From assembly GCF_965204935.1 (NCBI RefSeq), contig NZ_CBDBFO010000001.1: a stretch of DNA of 64,000 nucleotides; one strand, given 5' to 3'. Of the stretch, positions 62,385 through 64,000 are shown in pieces; positions within the stretch are counted from its first letter, which is position 1; the number at the start of each line of letters is the position of its first letter. The stretch is from Hoeflea_A sp965204935 (GTDB lineage: Bacteria > Pseudomonadota > Alphaproteobacteria > Rhizobiales > Rhizobiaceae). Position numbers and translations under genes: made by a program. The notes beneath the pieces were generated by a model. The model saw nothing but the letters and a program-made list of their open reading frames with translations, searched no databases and had not been told where the DNA came from.

Positions 62385-63250
62385 TGGCTGCTCCCGAATA
62401 TACCGGTCGGCCGGAAGATCAGGACGACAATCATCAGCAGGAAGAGCACGAAGGGGGTCCAGTAAAGGCCCAGCCCCAGGATCAGCAGGGCTTCGATGAG
62501 ACCGATGATATAGGCCGCACCGGCTGTGGCACCGAGACTTCCGAGGCCACCGAAGATCACCACGATCATCGCCTTGACCAGGGGTTCGGCTCCCATGGAC
62601 GGCGTAATGAAACGGATGGAGCCAAGCAGGGCGCCGGTCAGTCCTGCAAGCGCCGCCGACAGTCCGAAGGCAACGGCGAACGCAACCGGCACATCGATAC
62701 CGATCAATGCGGCAGAGCGCTGGTTCTGGCCAACGGCGCGCAGCGAGCGCCCCATATTGGTCCGCACTGTAAAGCGCCAGATCGACACAAGGATCAGCGG
62801 CGCCAGCACAACGAGGATGGCCTCGTGCGCGGAGATGGTCGCGCCGAAGATCGATATCTCGCCTTCGACAAGGCGTGGAAGCTGCTTGAGGCGCGCGCCC
62901 CAGATCATCTGCGCGCCCTTTTCCAGGATGATCATCGCGGCCAGCGTTGTCATGACCGTAATCAGCAGCATATTGCGGTTGCCGTAATAGGGCCGAACGA
63001 GCAACCGCTCTATCAGCACGCCGAGCAGCGCTGCGGCCAATGTCCCGCTGGCGATGCCGACAAGCAGCCCGAAACCCGCCGCCTCGCTGACCGTCCAGGC
63101 CACGAAGGCGCCGATCATCATCAGCGCGCCATGGGCAAAATTGAATACGCCAAGCGTTGTCCAGACCACGCTCAGACCGCTTGCCATCATGGCGTAGAGT
63201 GAACCGAGCACAAGACCCGAGACAATTGTGGCAATCAGCGTATCGATCAA
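62381..63250 (-). CDS. livH: branched-chain amino-acid-type ABC permease LivH
   Basis: Permease of 289 residues, about eight helices, with LGVFNFAHGALMMIGAFVAW and VFGGLGSLGATAGAAYIIG. It overlaps livF and livM by 4 bp each. Forms the channel with LivM. Confidence 0.91.
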   Translation of the reverse strand: MIDTLIATIVSGLVLGSLYAMMASGLSVVWTTLGVFNFAHGALMMIGAFVAWTVSEAAGFGLLVGIASGTLAAALLGVLIERLLVRPYYGNRNMLLITVMTTLAAMIILEKGAQMIWGARLKQLPRLVEGEISIFGATISAHEAILVVLAPLILVSIWRFTVRTNMGRSLRAVGQNQRSAALIGIDVPVAFAVAFGLSAALAGLTGALLGSIRFITPSMGAEPLVKAMIVVIFGGLGSLGATAGAAYIIGLIEALLILGLGLYWTPFVLFLLMIVVLIFRPTGIFGSSQ

Positions 63251-63969
63251 TGCGCCGCCTCTCCGAAATAGAGCTTCATGATGCTGTTGTGATCCGGCGC
63301 ACTGGCACGGTCGATCTCCCGAACGACCTCACCATGCTCAATCATGTATAGGCGCTCCGTCAGCGACAGGAGGAACTCGACATCCTGTTCGACGACGACC
63401 AGCGGTACGCCGCTTTTCGCTATGTTGCCGACCGCGTCGCCCAGTTCGCGCTTGAGGCGCGGCGACAGGCCGAGGGTCGGTTCGTCCAGCATCAGCAGGC
63501 TCGGCGAACACATCAGGGCGCAGCCGATTGACAGCATCTGCCGCTCGCCTCCGGAAAGGGTCCTGGCCTTTTGGGTCCGGCGCTCGTCGAGGCGCGGGAA
63601 AAGGTCGAACACGCGTTGCAGGTTGCTTGCCTTGTCATCCCTGGCGCGCTTTGAGATCGATGCGAGTTCCAGGGTCTCCAGAACCTGCATCTCGCCAAAC
63701 AGCGTATTGCCCTGAGGCGACTGGATGAGGCCGGCATTGACGATGTCGTGCGGTTTGGCACCGGTAATGTCCGCGCCATTAAAGGAGATCGTGCCTTGCG
63801 TCGGCGTCAGCAGGCCTGAAATGGTCTGCAAAAGTGTCGTTTTGCCATGACCGTTGGGGCCGAACAGGCCGATGCTTTCGCCCCTATCGAGGCTGATGCT
63901 GATATTGCGGAGCACCGTTATGCTGCCATAGCCGGCGGTGACACCTGATACGTCGAGAAGGCGCTCCAT
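63247..63969 (-). CDS. livF: branched-chain amino-acid-type ABC ATPase LivF
   Basis: ATPase of 240 residues: Walker A GPNGHGKTT, GLIQSPQGNTLFGEM, signature LSGGERQML, Walker B LLMLDEPTLGLSP. LivF-like by length and by the short C-terminus. Its ATG shares one base with the livG stop (TGATG). Confidence 0.92.
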   Translation of the reverse strand: MERLLDVSGVTAGYGSITVLRNISISLDRGESIGLFGPNGHGKTTLLQTISGLLTPTQGTISFNGADITGAKPHDIVNAGLIQSPQGNTLFGEMQVLETLELASISKRARDDKASNLQRVFDLFPRLDERRTQKARTLSGGERQMLSIGCALMCSPSLLMLDEPTLGLSPRLKRELGDAVGNIAKSGVPLVVVEQDVEFLLSLTERLYMIEHGEVVREIDRASAPDHNSIMKLYFGEAAH

Positions 63970-64000
63970 CAGTCCGTGCCCCCGAGATAGGCTTCCGCAA
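63969..64000 (-). CDS. livG: LivG ATPase, C-terminal end only (cut by window edge)
   Basis: The last codons AEAYLGGTD and TGA (63971-63969) read on the minus strand from the window edge. The ending EAYLG is characteristic of LivG ATPases, and the position just before livF agrees. The rest lies beyond base 64000. Confidence 0.75.
   Translation of the reverse strand, partial: AEAYLGGTD

Overview
This 64 kb window looks like chromosomal DNA of a GC-rich alphaproteobacterium, most likely of the order Hyphomicrobiales (Rhizobiales). The evidence is the lpxK-waaA-DUF374-DUF4170-cysQ-pmbA block with DUF2093 and mutL beside it, a ChrR-type RpoE system, TRAP and Ugp-type ABC importers, and a Sit-type manganese importer. 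A marine member such as a Hoeflea relative would fit the TRAP-rich, DmdB-like content, but that is inference.

Region 1 (1-12.3 kb) is an accessory-looking island. It holds two complete TRAP transporter loci in opposite orientation, an SDR oxidoreductase and a secreted cyclase-family hydrolase. The large permease gene of the first TRAP locus is split by a 2.77 kb IS21-family element (istA/istB, 8-bp target duplication). Joining the two halves restores a 435-codon gene exactly as long as its paralogue in the second locus. A recurrent AT-rich operator-like motif, one copy forming a perfect 36-bp palindrome, sits upstream of both TRAP operons and the cyclase gene. The island ends at the 3' end of a tRNA-Arg(CCG).

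Region 2 (12.3-21.6 kb) has a small exported protein, a TetR regulator with its operator divergent from a homocysteine S-methyltransferase and GNAT gene, a secreted PAF-acetylhydrolase-like hydrolase, a three-gene lipid-linked sugar transfer module (GT2, small LABN membrane protein, ArnT/GT83-like transferase) and a DmdB-like acyl-CoA ligase.

Region 3 (21.6-27.1 kb) is an RpoE-ChrR (singlet-oxygen/photo-oxidative stress) regulon. All four transcription units (rpoE-chrR-SDR, DUF2177, FAD oxidoreductase-DUF1365, fasciclin protein) carry the same promoter, TGATCC-18 bp-TA, and ChrR keeps all its zinc and cupin ligands.

Region 4 (27.2-41.3 kb) is an alpha/beta-galactoside utilisation locus: Ugp-type ABC importer, IclR regulator, GH36 alpha-galactosidase, GH42 beta-galactosidase and the De Ley-Doudoroff enzymes (SDR dehydrogenase, SMP-30 lactonase, DgoK, DgoA), ending in a phosphohexomutase. 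The galactonate dehydratase is absent from the window.

Region 5 (41.3-49.2 kb) has a tungstate importer (tupABC), a c-di-GMP protein with a dead GGDEF and intact EAL domain, and a sitABCD-like Mn/Fe importer whose SitC carries a C-terminal DtxR-like extension. A Fur/Mur-like operator lies between sitA and mutL.

Region 6 (49.2-64 kb) is mostly conserved core: mutL (endonuclease type), DUF2093, lpxK, waaA, lysophospholipid acyltransferase-like protein, DUF4170, cysQ, pmbA, a Kef-type antiporter and a MATE exporter. It ends with a branched-chain amino-acid/amide-type ABC importer (livGFHM, livG cut by the window edge) and a linked alpha/beta hydrolase.
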